Under the pieces are notes generated by a model. It ran no database searches and had not been told where the DNA came from. It saw nothing but the letters and a program-made list of their open reading frames with translations. Of a stretch of 64,000 nucleotides of DNA, positions 31,995 to 46,459 are shown piece after piece. Position 1 is the first letter of the stretch, and each line of letters begins with the position of its first letter. The position numbers were made by a program, and so were the translations under genes. Source of the stretch: Neocallimastix lanati (nom. inval.) (lineage: Eukaryota; Neocallimastigomycota; Neocallimastigomycetes; Neocallimastigales; Neocallimastigaceae); assembly GCA_016946835.1 (NCBI GenBank), contig JACVTC010000023.1, positions 468,501-532,500 of the forward strand, in the 5' to 3' direction.

Positions 31995-32344
31995 TTCTTT
32001 TTCTTTTAAAATTCTATTTTCTATAAAATTATTAATTTTCTTATATTTTTCGTTATTGTTTAATTTTATAATTATTATTGTTTTTTTTGAGTAAAACATT
32101 AATTCTAATTCCATTCGAATTTTCGATTTCATTTGAATTAATTTCTTTCATTGAAATTATCTTTTTTCAACATCATTATTTTCTTCCGATAGATTAATTT
32201 TCTTCATTTATATATATTATATAACTGATTTTATTTTCAATAAAAAAAAATAAAAAATTATTATTTTTTTAATTAAGATTTTTAATTTAAATTGTTATTG
32301 TATATATTATTATTATTATTATCCTTCATTGACAATTTCTATTA

Positions 32345-32600
32345 AAGTATTATGTCATTTAAAATATTGTCCTCATTTAAATTGCCATCTTCATTCAAAT
32401 TATTATCTTCATTTAAAGTATTGTCCTTGTTTAAATTGCCATCTTCATTCAAATTATTATCTTCATTTAAAATATTGTCCTTGTTTAAATTGCTATCTTC
32501 ATTCAAATTATTATCTTCATTTAAAATATTGTCCTTGTTTAAATTGATATCTTCATTCAAATTATTATCTTCATTAAAATAATTGTTGCCATTTAAATAA
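32345..32600 (-). repeat. 54-bp minisatellite that encodes an Asn/Leu/Glu/Asp repeat
   Basis: Units of 54 bp recur between about 32345 and 32580. On the minus strand each encodes about 18 residues made of six-residue modules such as NLNEDN, NLNEDG and NLNKDN. The period is a multiple of three and the frame stays open through the array. This could be a remnant of a repetitive protein gene or simply an expanded repeat. Confidence 0.7.
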
Positions 32601-33063
32601 TTATTATCATTTAAGATTTTTATTTCTGATGTTTTTTTTCCTACCCCCCATCAGTAGTCCATTTTCATAAAAAGAAAAATTGGAGTTTTGGTAACTACTG
32701 CTCAGATATTCAAAGTTTTCTGTTTCTGATTGGTTCTTCTTAAAGCAACACATTACCTTCATATATCATTTTATAAAAATTAATGTTTTATCTTTCTTTT
32801 TTCTGTAATTCATTAATAATATATGAATTATGAATATTTTTCTTTTTTTCTTTTTTTTTTTTTTATCAAATCTAAGAGAAAAAAAAAAATACCCTTCTTT
32901 GAATTTTGATATAAATTTTGATGGATGAAGGATTTCAGACGCTGTAGTAGTATATCCACATCCGAAAGTCCCTACGATGTTTTATACTTTACTTTTTTTT
33001 TTCTTTTTTTACTATATACTTCATTTGAAGTAAGATTATTTGTTTCCTGATTATGGAATCATA

Positions 33064-33103
33064 TTTTTTTTGGACCACTATATATATAGTGGTCCAAAAA
33101 AAA
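33064..33103. repeat. Perfect 40-bp palindrome
   Basis: Eight T, then GGACCACTATATATATAGTG and GTCC, then eight A. It is perfectly self-complementary with no loop, inside the decayed copia region. Confidence 0.95.
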
Positions 33104-33177
33104 AAAAAATTTTCAATTTCCAAAAGATTTTCTGATAAATTAACCTCAATTTACATTTTACATATGTATTTTTTTTT

Positions 33178-33266
33178 TACTGAATTTCTTAATTGTATTA
33201 ATATTTTTTTTCTGAATTTCTTAAGTGTATTAATATTTTTTTTCTGAATTTCTTAAGTGTATTAAT
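33178..33266 (+). repeat. 30-bp tandem repeat, three copies
   Basis: Three units of CTGAATTTCTTAAGTGTATT plus AATATTTTTTTT, with minor changes. Confidence 0.85.
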
Positions 33267-34686
33267 AATGTTTTTTTCTCATTTTCAATTTTCTTTTCTG
33301 AGTAATAAGGAGAAGAGTATACCTTTTTTTTTCTCAATTTAACTTTTCCTTTTTATAATATTTATTTATTTGCTATTTTTTTTTTTTTAGTTTATGTTTT
33401 TCTTTTTTTTTATATTCCTTTCCTCCATCTGAATATATATATATATATTTATTGAACATCATCCTTAAAACTAATTATTTTAAAAATCCTCTATCGTTAT
33501 ATTAAATATATATATATATTATGGTATATCATTCTTGAATTTGAAATTGAATATTTAAATATGTTAACGAATTCTATTATGATGTCTGTCTGGAGCTTCA
33601 GATTTTGACTTAAGTACAACCATATAGTGATTTCTTCTTCTTGAGAATTCTTCCATCATTTTAATAGATTGGTAGAGAGGTTAAACTGCCCCTAAAATGT
33701 CGAACTAGATTATTTCCAAGGAGTTCTTTCGTCTTCAGAGTTTTCCCACCCTTTTGTGAGATTACTTCCTCCTCCTAGAAATTTTGTATTCAACGTATGG
33801 AAGGAGCTTTTTTATTCATTAAGTAAAGGTCAAGCCTGCACTTATATCATAAAGCAATGTAACAATCATCTTCTTGTTAATTCTTTATTATGATTAATAT
33901 CATCCATTCATTGATTTTATTGTTAATAGTATCAAAAATCATGAGTAGGTTTATTATTATTTGGAATAAACCTCCAATAAACTTATATCTCTCATTATAT
34001 TTTTATTAGTTTGTTTTACTCTAGCATCTTCAAAAATCAAAATTTTCATCATAATTGCTAGTATTATCAGAGTAGTCTTCACTTTTGGTGTATTTTTTTT
34101 TTAAAAAGTAATTTTACTGATATAATTAGTATAATTAGTTTCTTAAATTCACTAAATAATTTGAATTTTAATGATTTGAATTTTTTCTCATGCTATTGTT
34201 GCTGATTTTTTTTTTCTTTGTAAAGTTCTCTACCACTAATAAGAATTTTTTTTTATAAACATCGTTAGAAAACAAAACTTTTTATTTCAAGCTTAATATA
34301 TTGTTTAAACTTTTATTATCCTTCTTTTATTTCTATATTTATTTTTTTTATTATTATTGTTATTGAAATTAAAAGGCTTTTTTTTTATTTTTTTTTTTTT
34401 ATTTTTTTTAATTTTAGAGTTCTTTTTTTTTTTCCTTCTTGCTAAGGTAATCAAATACTCATAGGGATCATCCTCTTCATCTTTTTCTTTAAAGTCATTC
34501 CATTCCCAATTTTTAAACCTCTGATCTTGTTAAAATAATGCTTTCATGAGTTTTCATGCGTTCATCTGGATTACTGTTACTGTTCATATTGAATTGTACA
34601 AAAAACAATTTCTTTTTTATTTTTTTTTCGTAATCATCTATTAAGTGTATTATATATATCTATATAATATACCCAAAAGATGATTA

Positions 34687-34734
<48 letters not shown>

Positions 34735-35159
34735 GTTTAATTTCTCTTTATTTTATAATACCTAATTCAATTTCTTCTATTTCGGTGAAGATTTTCTTTT
34801 TTTTTACTTGGTCTAACGTTCTAATTACTTTACTTCCTTTTTGTTTTATTCTATGGCTTTAAATTTTTATGTCTTTTTAAACCAATACTCCATATCAACA
34901 TTGTTGCATTGTTGTTACCTTATATTTTTCTTTTGAATCTTTTTATAATATAATAACTGTTTTAGTTAGATAAACTAATCCGAACTAATCTCTTTTAAGA
35001 ATTTTATTTTTTTTTTTTTTTTTTTTTTTGTGAATATTTTTTTATTAATCATTAATATCAATTTGGCATCAATTTTCACTGTCTCTCTGATAATTAGTTC
35101 TTTTTGGTTCTATTATCCAATAAAGGATTTAGAATATTATTTATTATTGTTAATAACCG

Positions 35160-35281
35160 CTGGTGCGTTAGTGAATAACAACCTGTGATGCATTATTATT
35201 GGTCCAACTTCCACTCGTTGAAGTTGGACTTTCCGTGAAGGCGTTGATCCTTAGCTAAAATAATTTCTTTAGACTTGTGGG

Positions 35282-35295
<14 letters not shown>
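35160..35295 (-). pseudogene. Gag N-terminal remnant of copia element 2
   Basis: On the minus strand the frame reads EIILAKDQRLHGKSNFNEWK then LDQ and two stops. The L-x-G-x-N-F-x-x-W-K pattern is characteristic of the start of copia gag proteins. Its place upstream of the decayed pol at 32620-34560, in the same orientation, supports one element. The local inverted repeat GTCCAACTTC...GAAGTTGGAC is explained by this coding sequence. Confidence 0.55.
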
Positions 35296-35299
<4 letters not shown>

Positions 35300-35324
<25 letters not shown>

Positions 35325-36434
35325 CTTATGAATATTGGAATAGAATCAGATGAGACTCTTAATCTGATGATATGTTGTTTATCTTTTTAATATAATAATA
35401 CATTAAGTATTATGGTTAATAGGGAGAAAAGTGAATAGTACATTCATGATATTTTATGAGGAACGTATATCACATAAATATATTTGTTACATATATAATA
35501 AGTTACACGAAATAGTTAAAAAGATTGTTAACATAAATTTATACAACATACAATAAGCATAATAATTAATTTACATAAAACATATATAAAAGTACACTTT
35601 AATAAATTATATAATAAATAAAAATATATAAAAGATAATATGAATAAACAGATAGTATTATTATTAAGTATTATTGTTATTATTATTATTATTTTAATTA
35701 TTACATTATTACCATCATTACTGACTGTTTCTTATACAACTTCTATTACTACTTTTACTACTACTATTATTATTACTATTTCTACTACTTCTACTATTAT
35801 TGATACATTTATTATTACTACTCCATTATTATAACTTCAACTACTACTACTACATTGTAAAGTTGGTAAATTTTATTAATAGCGTTAACAAAATTTCATT
35901 TTACTTTTTTTTTTTCTTTTATATAAGTTAAAAAAAAAAAAAAAAAAAAAAAAATTTAAATATATCTTTATAGTACTAAAAAATTCTTTTTTTAATATGA
36001 GTGATAATAATTAAACTCAGCCATCTTTTAAAATAAAAAAAAAAATATTTTTGATTATTTGCAACCATTTACGAACATTAAAAAGAAGATAGTCTACCTA
36101 TTTCACAAAATAAGAACCTATTGGAATTGAATTCTCTATAAAACTCTATATAATTCAGGAAGGAATTAAGATATTTTATATAATATATATATAAATTTAT
36201 ATTAAGTTAGTAAAAAAATAATATATTAATATTTATAACTGATTTATGAATATATAATAGTAATATCTAATCAATAATTATTTTATTTTTATTTTTATTT
36301 TTTTTAAAAAAATATATAAATATATATAATATAGTTTTATATCTAAAACTAAAATATAAAATATATATGTTATATGTAGATTAAAGTATTAAAAAAAATT
36401 ATATGAGTGTTAAGTATTATTAAACTTAGCCATC

Positions 36435-36476
<42 letters not shown>

Positions 36477-36552
36477 TATATTCTATTATCAATATATATA
36501 TATATACATTATATAATTACTAAAAATTCAATTATTTCAATTAGAAAATTAG

Positions 36553-36595
<43 letters not shown>

Positions 36596-37736
36596 AAAAG
36601 TTTTATTAATGCTTTTGATAAAAAAAAATTTTTTTTATTAAAAGTCTAAATTATTATTTTTAAAAAAAAAAAAAAAAAGAATCTAGCAAATGTTAAAAAT
36701 ACATATGAATATTATAATCTTTAGAAAATTTTTTTATTTTTATTTCAAGTAATTTAGTATAAAAAAAAAAAAAAAAATTAGTATCATTTTATCATTTTTA
36801 TTACTCATAAAAAAATATATATATTATTAATTATACAAAAAGAATTTGATGTAATACTGAATTAATTAAATTCCTGTTCATTGGGTTTCTATTAAATTAC
36901 AAACTTAACTCCATACATACTTATCATTTATTTATTTACTAAAAAACAGTAACATAAAAAAAATTTCATCAACGATAATAAATACTCTTATTAAAAATAA
37001 TACAATTCTTATGTAAAGAACATTATCACTGAGTTAAATCATTATTATCTAATAGATTATTTAAAAATAGAAATATATATATAATTATAATTAATAAAAT
37101 CAAACAAATCATTATCAAAACTTTTAATGTAAATATTTAAATATAGTCTTTTTTTTATATATTCCTTTTAAATATTTAAATATAGTTATTTTTTTATATA
37201 TTTTCTATTTATATATTTAAATATAAAAAAATGATATGAAAATATTCAAAATAAAAAAAAAAGTCAAAAAGTCAACTTTAACCATTAACCAATAAAAACA
37301 ATAATAAAATAAAAAATTAAAAAAAAAATTAATAATAAATTAAATACTAACGAGGATAAAAGAAATTTTGACTTTTATATTAATTATAAATTAATATACT
37401 ATAATATATCATTATATACCAAATAATAGATATAATTAAAAAAATTTTTTTTTTTTTTAGTTATTGCTATACAAATTTTGTTTTATATAATAAAATAATA
37501 TTAAATTTTAAAAAAAGTATAAAATGAAAAAAAAAAATTTATAAAATTTTATTAATTCTATATAAAATATAAACTTTTTTTTGTATTATTAAAAAAAATA
37601 AATAATTATATTGACAAAGTAATTGATAAACTTTTTTTTTTTAATTTCTATTTATTAAATAAATTTATTACAACTAATAAAAATAAAACCAAAGAATATA
37701 TAAAAGAAAGTTAATAAATATATAATTTTATATAAT

Positions 37737-37785
<49 letters not shown>

Positions 37786-38904
37786 AAAATTATCTTAAAA
37801 TAAATACAAAATCAATTAGCAACATAAATAATGTAATTGTATAAAAAAAATAACATAAAAAATATGTATGTATTATGTTAAATGACATATTATATAAAAT
37901 TTTACAAAAAAAAATAATAAAAAAATATGTAATATATAAACAAATAAATAAATATACAACTAATCATATAAGGAAACAAAGGAATAAACAAATATGCAAG
38001 CAAACACTTAAAAAGCAAAATAAATTAAAATGCAAGTAATATTTAAAAAACAAAACAAATTAACATATAAGCAATCACTTAAAAAGCAAAACAATAGTCT
38101 TTTGACTTAATACTTTTTTTTTTTATCCTTTTTTTTTTATAATAAAAAATATTTAACCTTTTTTTTAATATTTTTAATATTAAAATATATTTAACCTTAT
38201 TTTTTTTTAATAATAGTATATTAAGATATATAATATTATAAATCTCAATATTTTCATATGTAAATAATTTTTATTAAAATCTTGTTCATATATATATAAT
38301 TAAAAAATATAGAAAAAAAAATACTAGCAATAAAAACTAAAAAATAAAAAAGGATAATAATAAATAAAAAGATTTGAATATTATATTATAAAATGAACTT
38401 TTTTTATCATATATATAGTATATAAAAATTTGTTTTAATATTTAATCAATGATATATCATCATATATATAATACATACTATTATGATTGAATAATATTTT
38501 GGTTTATCTTCTTCGATTTTTTATTGAACATTTTTTAATATTTTATATTTAATTAAATATAAAAAAAATATATATATATTAATAATAATTATATGATAAC
38601 AACAAAGGTAATAATTTTGATCAAAAAATTAAAATGAAATTTATTGATAATAACAATAATAATATCTCTATTTTTAATCATTTAAAATATTAATGCATAA
38701 AAATATCAAAATCAACTTTTAAAAAAAAAAAATTTTTTTTTTCTTCTTTTTTATTTTTATTCTTATTTTTTTTTTTTTATTTTTTTTATTATTAAATTAT
38801 TTATTATTATTTAAGTTATTATGTTGATTCAAATTAATTATTTTAATGAAATAACTATTTCAAACTATAATCTTTTTAACTTATAATTTTAAATAACAGT
38901 TATC

Positions 38905-38949
<45 letters not shown>

Positions 38950-40295
38950 TTTTTTTATTAGATAACGAAAATTTCTACAATCTGATTATTCTTTTTGTAT
39001 ATTTGTATAAATATATTATTATATTAGTTTTTTTATTTTTTTTTTTATTTTTTTTTTTTTATAATGTCCTGTCATTATTTCTAATTAAATATAAAAAATG
39101 TTTACTCTAAATATTCTTTTTATTCATTAAATATTCTTTTTATTCATATGTATTATTAAAAAAAATATATGAGGACATCTTTTATATTAAAATGATTAAC
39201 ACAATGGTAATATAGTTTCTTTTTAATTCTAAATATATTAATATTTGTATGTATTTCACTTTTTTTTATTTTTCTCTCTCTCTCTTTTATATATATATAT
39301 ATTATTCCTTTTCTAAACAATATTAATAAATATTTATTTATTTTTTTTTGTTCAAAATATATAATATATCTAAAAAAATAAATGGTAATAATATTAAATA
39401 TAAAAAATATAATATATATAAACCATAAATTTTCCTATATATTAAATATATTTTTTATTAAAAATATTATTATATTTAATAAATCTCTTACGTATTTCAT
39501 TAATATAATGAAATATAATATAATATATTAGAAATCATTTTAAAGTTTTTAAAGATTAATATAGAAAAAAAAAAATTCGGTTAGGTTTAAAAAAAAAAAA
39601 AAAAAAAAGGATAAATTACTAATTTAAATTTCAATAGAATAATTAATCCTTTTTTTTTTTTTTTTTCCTTCTCTATTGAAATTAATAATTAATAATTGAT
39701 TTTATTAATATTATTAAATATATAAATATAATTATTAATATAAATATGAATATAAATTATTTGGCAAAAAAAGAAAATAATTATACATATTACCTTTAAT
39801 TAGTCATTTTTATTTCTTTGAAGCATATTAGTTCACTTCTGAATAGTATATAATTAATATTTTCTATTTTATAATCCTTTTTTTTTTTTTATTTAATTCA
39901 TTATAGAATAGTAAATTATAATTTTGTTTTTACATTAATAAAACTTAAAATTTATTAATAAAATAAAATAAAAAAATTTAAAAATTTAGAGAAAATAAAT
40001 TATTTATTAAAAGTGATGTTACATTTACATTCATATACATTCTATATATTTATATATATTTATATATTACAAAAAAAAATATTATTCATCTTATTCTATT
40101 CTTTTATTTATTTTTTTTTTATTAATTAAAGAATGAAATAATTAAAAGTTTAAAAATAAAAAAATTAACCATAATTTGGTTATATGATATTATTTTTTTT
40201 TATTTTTTTAATTATACCATATGTGTCATAAATAGTCTTTTGTTTATGGTTCAAAATATACCATTTTTAATGCTTTATTTTTATTTATTTATTTA

Positions 40296-40376
<81 letters not shown>

Positions 40377-41237
40377 GATATATTTGTTTGTGAATTAATT
40401 ATTCTATTCTGATCATAATGTAGTTAATATATATTTGTTAATTTTATTTATTTATTTTATTATAAAATTTAAAGTCTTTTTAATGTATTTTCTCTATATT
40501 ATAAATTTTATTAATAAAATAATTAATTAATATAAAGCCTTATTCTAGCTGTACTTCTTTACAATCTATATATATAATCTTTATCGATAAAATACATTAA
40601 TAAAATATCTATTAATCAATAAAACTTAATATATATATAATTTGATAATTAATTGTAAGTTTAATATAAATTAAGTAATGAATAAATTAAAAGATAGCTT
40701 CATTATTCATGTTGTTATCTGTCTTTACTATATCTAATCTGGTTTCCTCTATTTGATAAAATTATTTTATTTATAATTAATATAAATAAATAAATAAATA
40801 AATAAATAAAAAAAAAAAAAAAACTTTTATACACAATAAAATGAAAATATATATTTATTTATATATCAATTATAGCATATCAAATATATATATATTAAAA
40901 AAATTAAAAAATATGAATAATAAATAATAAATAAAAAATAAATGATTCATTTAAAATAGTATAAATATACTAATTACATTAACATTATGCTAATAAATAT
41001 ACTAATAAAGAATAATTATAATTAAAAATAAAAAAAAAACATATATGAATACATAAATATATTTTACTTAAGTAATTAATGCATCAATTAATACTCTTAT
41101 TACTTTATACTTTTTTTTTCTATTAATTAAAAAATAATTAAATTATTTTTAATTATCTTTAACTATTTATTATTTAATTTTTATTTATAAACTATAATTA
41201 TTATTATATATTATTATTTTATAATATTTCTTTATAT

Positions 41238-41278
<41 letters not shown>

Positions 41279-42272
41279 AAAAAAATAATTTTTGCTATAA
41301 AAATAAATATTTGAATTGGAAAAAAAAAAAAAAAAAAAACTTTAATTTAAGCATTCTAAAATAAAAAAAAAAAAAATAAATAAATTTTTTAATTCTACCA
41401 TTTTAAGTTAAAATTAAATTAATTAAAAATTGTATAAATTTTTAAATAATATGAAATCATGATATCATATGATTTTTATTATATATTTATGTAAATTAAT
41501 ATAATACATACATAAAATTAATGTTAATATATCATTAATATTGACTAATTTCATATAATAATATTTACTTTTCTAATCTTTATTCATTTTAACTAAATAT
41601 TAAAGTATATTTTATGTACACAATTTCAAATGTTGTATACATTTACATTTTTCATTCTTTTTACATTATTTATTAATAAATAAAAAAAATTTTCTAATAT
41701 ATATGAAAATTGATTTTGATCTTTTTTTTATATGCCTAAAGATTAAATGTAATAAAATAAATTAAATAAAATATTAAATAACGTATATATAAAACCATTA
41801 AATTTACAAAATATATATAAAAAATATAAATCTATAAAATATTTTATCATTTCTAAACCTTAAAAATAATGAAATAAATGAATATATTTTTCCTTTTTTT
41901 TTTTTTAATTTTCATTTTTTTTTTTTTTTCTTTCTTTTCTCATCTTTTTATTTTTTTAAGCTTTTTGCTAAATTGCTTTTTATTATTTTTATTTTATTTT
42001 ATTAATAGATAAAATTTAACTTTTAATTTATAAAAAAAAAAAAAAAAAAGAAAAGAAAAAAGAATATATATGTATTTTATACTTTTCTCTACTTTATTAT
42101 ATTTTATATTGTATAATAAAAAAAAGATAATATAAAATAAAATAAAATAAAATAAAGATATTTAATTTAGTATAGAATGAATAGATAATTATAATAAATA
42201 ATATTTTTATTATCAAATTTACTTTTTTTTTTTTATTCATTCCAAATAATTAATATCCATTCATCTATCTAA
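35300..42272. other. Long gene-poor A/T-rich stretch
   Basis: About 7 kb with no supported gene. Poly-A runs of roughly 30-45 occur at 35289-35321, 36441-36473, 36552-36591, 37741-37782, 38910-38947 and 41242-41275. A 20-bp motif ATTAAACTCAGCCATCTTTT at 36010 recurs as ATTAAACTTAGCCATCTTTT at 36419. 35640-35834 has a Thr/Ile-rich open frame from ACT/ATT triplets after a hydrophobic start; I do not call it a gene. 40300-40372 is a short (ATT)n. Confidence 0.5.
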
Positions 42273-42275
42273 TAG

Positions 42276-42564
<289 letters not shown>

Positions 42565-43950
42565 CATTTAAATATTTTATTTTTATATTTAAATATTTTT
42601 TATATTTAAATATTTCTATAATTGATATAAAATGTCATTTTTTTATTTATAAATTTTATTTCAATAAATTTATATTTTTTGTACATTAAATATATAATAT
42701 ATAATATAATAATATATATAAATCTATTTAATTTATATATAGGCCATATATTAATTTAAATAATCTTTTTTTTTTTTTTTTAAATATAAAAACAAAAATT
42801 TTTTCTTTATTTTTGATCTTTCTTCTATTTTTCAGTTTTGTATTATTTATATTCATATATATAATAAGTAATCTAATGAGATTATAATTTATAATAATAT
42901 AGAAATCATACTAATTTAAGATAATAAAATTAAAAAGAATATAATATCAATGCATTCACGATAGAATTAAAAAAAAAAAAAAAATCGATTTATATTTTTT
43001 TTAAATAAAAAGAAAAATATATATATATATATATTTATTTTTTTTTTTTTTATTAAATAAAAAAAAATAATTATATATTTAAAACCATATACATAATATA
43101 TATTTTATATTATGCATTATACCAAATTATATATATATTTTTTTTTGTAAAAAAAATATATATACTCAATTATATTTTCTTAAAAGAATTTTTTAAAAAA
43201 GAAAAAATTATAAAATATAAAAACAATTATAAAACATTTTATTTAAATATATTATTTTATTGGAAAATAAAATAAATAAAAATAATAATATAATCCTTTA
43301 TAATAAAGTGGATTTATTATTATGGTTTAATAGATAAGAAATAAGTATATATAGTAGTATCTTGTATTTTTATTACTTTTTTATTATTCAGTATTTTTTA
43401 TTAGTATTTATTTTATAAAATATAATACATTATATTTAATATTATCAAATTAATTTTAAAATTAAATGAATAAAATTGAAGTATCTATTAGATTTTTATA
43501 AAGATTTTTAGAAAATATTTTAATTATTTAAAAGAAAAGCAAAAATAAAAAGAAAAAGATATTAATTTTTTCTACTATTAAAAAAGATAATAATAAGAAT
43601 TAATTGAATCTTTTTTTATTTTTGTACATTATTATATTTTTTTATCAACTATCTTATAAATATCAAATTAGTTAAAGAAAACTTAAAAGAAAATTATATT
43701 CGTTATTTATTCAATCTACGAGTATAATATAGAAAACATCCAAAAAAAAAAAAATAATAATAAAATAAAATAAAGTTTTTTTTTTAATTTCAATATTTTA
43801 AACTTTTTTTTTTTTTTTTGCAATTTTATATTTTTTTTGTAAAAAAATTTTTATTATTATTATTTTAAAATTAAATTTAAGGAATACACACAAAAAAAAA
43901 AAAAAAAAAAAAAAGTAAAAAGTATAATTAATTAATAAAAATAAAATAAA

Positions 43951-45184
43951 ATGGTTTTCAAAATTTTTTGCGATATCAATGTTTCTCATATAAAAGAAGA
44001 AGATTTATATGGTAACGAAAATATTTCTTACGAATTTATTCCAAAATTTGATGATGATAAAGAAAACTGGGATCCACATTGTACAAAGAAGCATCCTTCT
44101 ATATCAGTTCAATCTTATGAATCAATAATCTCGAAGAAAGATAATGATGTACCTATCAAAAATGCACAAGAAGAAAGAAAAAAATTAATATTAGGAGAAA
44201 AAGAATCTGTAATTGAAAATATTATTTCAAAGAAAAGTAAACTGAAGGAAAAGTCCTCAAAGCCAATAAGCGAAAAAAAAATAGGACCTAATGAAAAAGA
44301 AAATTTAAAAAAAAGAAAAGATTTAGAATCTGAAATTGAAATTGAAAATGTTAAAGAAAATTTAAAAATGCAAGACAGAAAAATATCTTCATATTCTTCT
44401 GAAAATGATACCATAGAATTCGAAGAAAATGTAATTTCAGAGAATTCTATTACTCTAATACAAAAGAGAAAACGTATAGAAAAAAGACAAAGAAGACCTC
44501 TTGAAGATATTACATCTTTATTTGTTCCAGAAGAAAGTTTAGTTTCACCAAAGCGTACTAAAATAGTAAAAGTAAATTTTTATATTCTTTTTAATTTTTT
44601 TTTCTTGCTTTTTGAATATTTTTTTTTATCTATAATTTTCTTTATTCTTTATTTTAACCTTTATTTTATTTAATAAAAAAAAAAAGGATGACGAGGAAAA
44701 ATCATCAGAAAAGATTGATTCATCTTTAAAGAATAGTAAATCTGTAAGTGTTTTCTTTTTTATTATTATTATAGTTATTATTATAATTGTTATTAAAAAA
44801 ATATTTATACTCTTTCATTAATATTTATATAAATAATATTTTAAATAAAAAAAATATATAAATATTTTATCTTATAATTAGATTTCTTTAAAAGAAAAAA
44901 AGGAATCCATCGAAAAATTTATAACTTGTTCTGAAACTTCAAAGGAAAATAAATCACCAAAATGTAAGACTCCCTTAGGAAATATTAATCATCATAGTAG
45001 TATCAATATTAATAATAATACCAACATTAAATGTATAAATAATAGTCAATCAATAACTATATCTAAGCCATGTCTAATTGATGTTAAAAAGAATAAACCG
45101 GGAAAAAGGACTTATAGAATACCAAAAAAAGCATTAAAATCATCACCAAAATTAATTAATGTTTCTCCTAGAATGCTTCGTTAA
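43951..45184 (+). CDS. Charged protein with four KEN tripeptides and a D-box-like motif (three exons)
   Basis: Exons 43951-44571, 44687-44743 and 44882-45184 join in phase 0 with GT-AG introns, giving 326 residues. The protein is rich in Lys, Glu and Ser and has no visible globular domain, membrane segment or signal peptide. KEN occurs at 37-39 (DDDKENWDP), 116-118, 135-137 and 247-249. RRPLEDIT at 181-188 fits an RxxL D-box, and TPLGNIN in exon 3 is similar. The C-terminus is basic with SP sites (SSPKLINVSPRMLR). KEN and D-boxes are recognition signals of the anaphase-promoting complex, so a cell-cycle regulator degraded in mitosis or G1 is the best guess. In such a Lys/Glu-rich protein some KENs could arise by chance. 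DKENWDP and RRPLEDIT look the most deliberate. The family is not recognised. Confidence 0.85.
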
Positions 45185-45782
45185 TTATGTTAATTTACTT
45201 TTTTTTTTTTTTTTTTTTATAAAATAAATTAAAAAAAAAATTAAAGTTTAATTGGAAAAAAAGAGGGGCTAATCAAGACAAACAAAATTTTAATTTATTT
45301 AGTTTTATAAAAATTTATATAAAATTATAACATAAATAAAATATAAAGTATATATTTATATACCCCTAATATTATCATTTGAATTTTTTTTTCCAAATAT
45401 TTATAAAAAGTTATATACATTTCAAAATTAAGCACGTCATATACCTATAATTAATATTAAAAAATCATTTATCAGTTATCATCATATGTATATATATGAA
45501 AAAAAAAATACATATATTTTAATACATAATTTAATACATAAATATTCATTATTTTATAAATTATTTTAAAATAATATTACTTTTTATATCTTCTTATAAA
45601 TATACATTTATTTAAAAGAATAACTATATAAAAAAAATTTACTGCACATATTATTAAAAAAAAAAAAAAAAATTAATTACGCTAAATCTATTTATATTTA
45701 TTTATTTATTTATTTTTTCATTTTTTTTTTTTATTAATAAATTATTTTTAATTAAAATTTATTATAGAACACATTTAATTTT

Positions 45783-45819
<37 letters not shown>

Positions 45820-46450
45820 CATTGGTGAATTTAAAAAAATAAAGAAAAAAATTAAAGATGTCAAAATTTAAAATGATATAAAAAAAGGAAAAAAAAATGT
45901 ACTTAATATATTAATATATTAGTATATATTGTTAATTATAATATAATATATAATGTAATATATTAATTAAATTTTAAATTTTTTTTTTAAAAATTTAAAT
46001 TTAATCAATTTCAAAAAAAAAAAAATTGGCACTTATCGTTCCAAATGTATAAAAAAAAATAAAAAAAAATTTATTAACATTTATATATATATATATTTTT
46101 TATATATTATATACAGGTTTTTTTTTTAAATATTATATACAATATACAGTATTTTTTTTTTTTAAATATCGATTCAAAGTTTTTTTTGTTTTAGTTTTTA
46201 ATTAAAAGTTTTATTCTTTTTTTTTTTTTTATCATAAATACAATTTTAAAACAAAAAATTTTTAAAACAAAAAAAAAATATATATATATATGTATTTATA
46301 TAAATTTTTTTTATAATTTAGGGTTAGAATAAAATTTAAAAAAGATTTATATATATATGATCTATACTTTTTTTCTTTTTTAAGATCACATTTTAATTTT
46401 AAAAAAAAATTAAATTTTTAAATTATACGTAGTACAAATAATTAATGTAC
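45185..46450. other. A/T-rich spacer
   Basis: Poly-A/T runs, for example 45786-45818; no gene seen. Confidence 0.6.
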
Positions 46451-46459
46451 AATACATTT

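Larger units (their letters stand above)
32620..34560 (-). pseudogene. Decayed Ty1/copia pol (element 2)
   Basis: Minus-strand translation with frameshifts shows the RT core. About 33830-33780 gives a KAFLH-like segment where DIKxAFLHG is expected. 33660-33621 gives DGRILKKKKSLYGC, matching the KLKKSLYGLKQ block, then SSRQ. 34560-34440 gives an acidic stretch, NWEWNDFKEKDEEDDPYEYL, like the linker before RT. Stops are frequent, so the copy is dead. 32640-33000 should hold RNase H, but no motif could be recognised. Confidence 0.65.

Noticed and set aside
35196-35228. GTCCAACTTC...GAAGTTGGAC inverted repeat as a regulatory hairpin
   Set aside because: It falls inside a gag-like coding remnant (LHGKSNFNEWKLD), which explains the sequence.
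35640-35834. Frame with hydrophobic start and Thr/Ile-rich tail
   Set aside because: Built from ACT/ATT triplets; could mimic a signal peptide plus Thr-rich stalk, but nothing else supports a gene.
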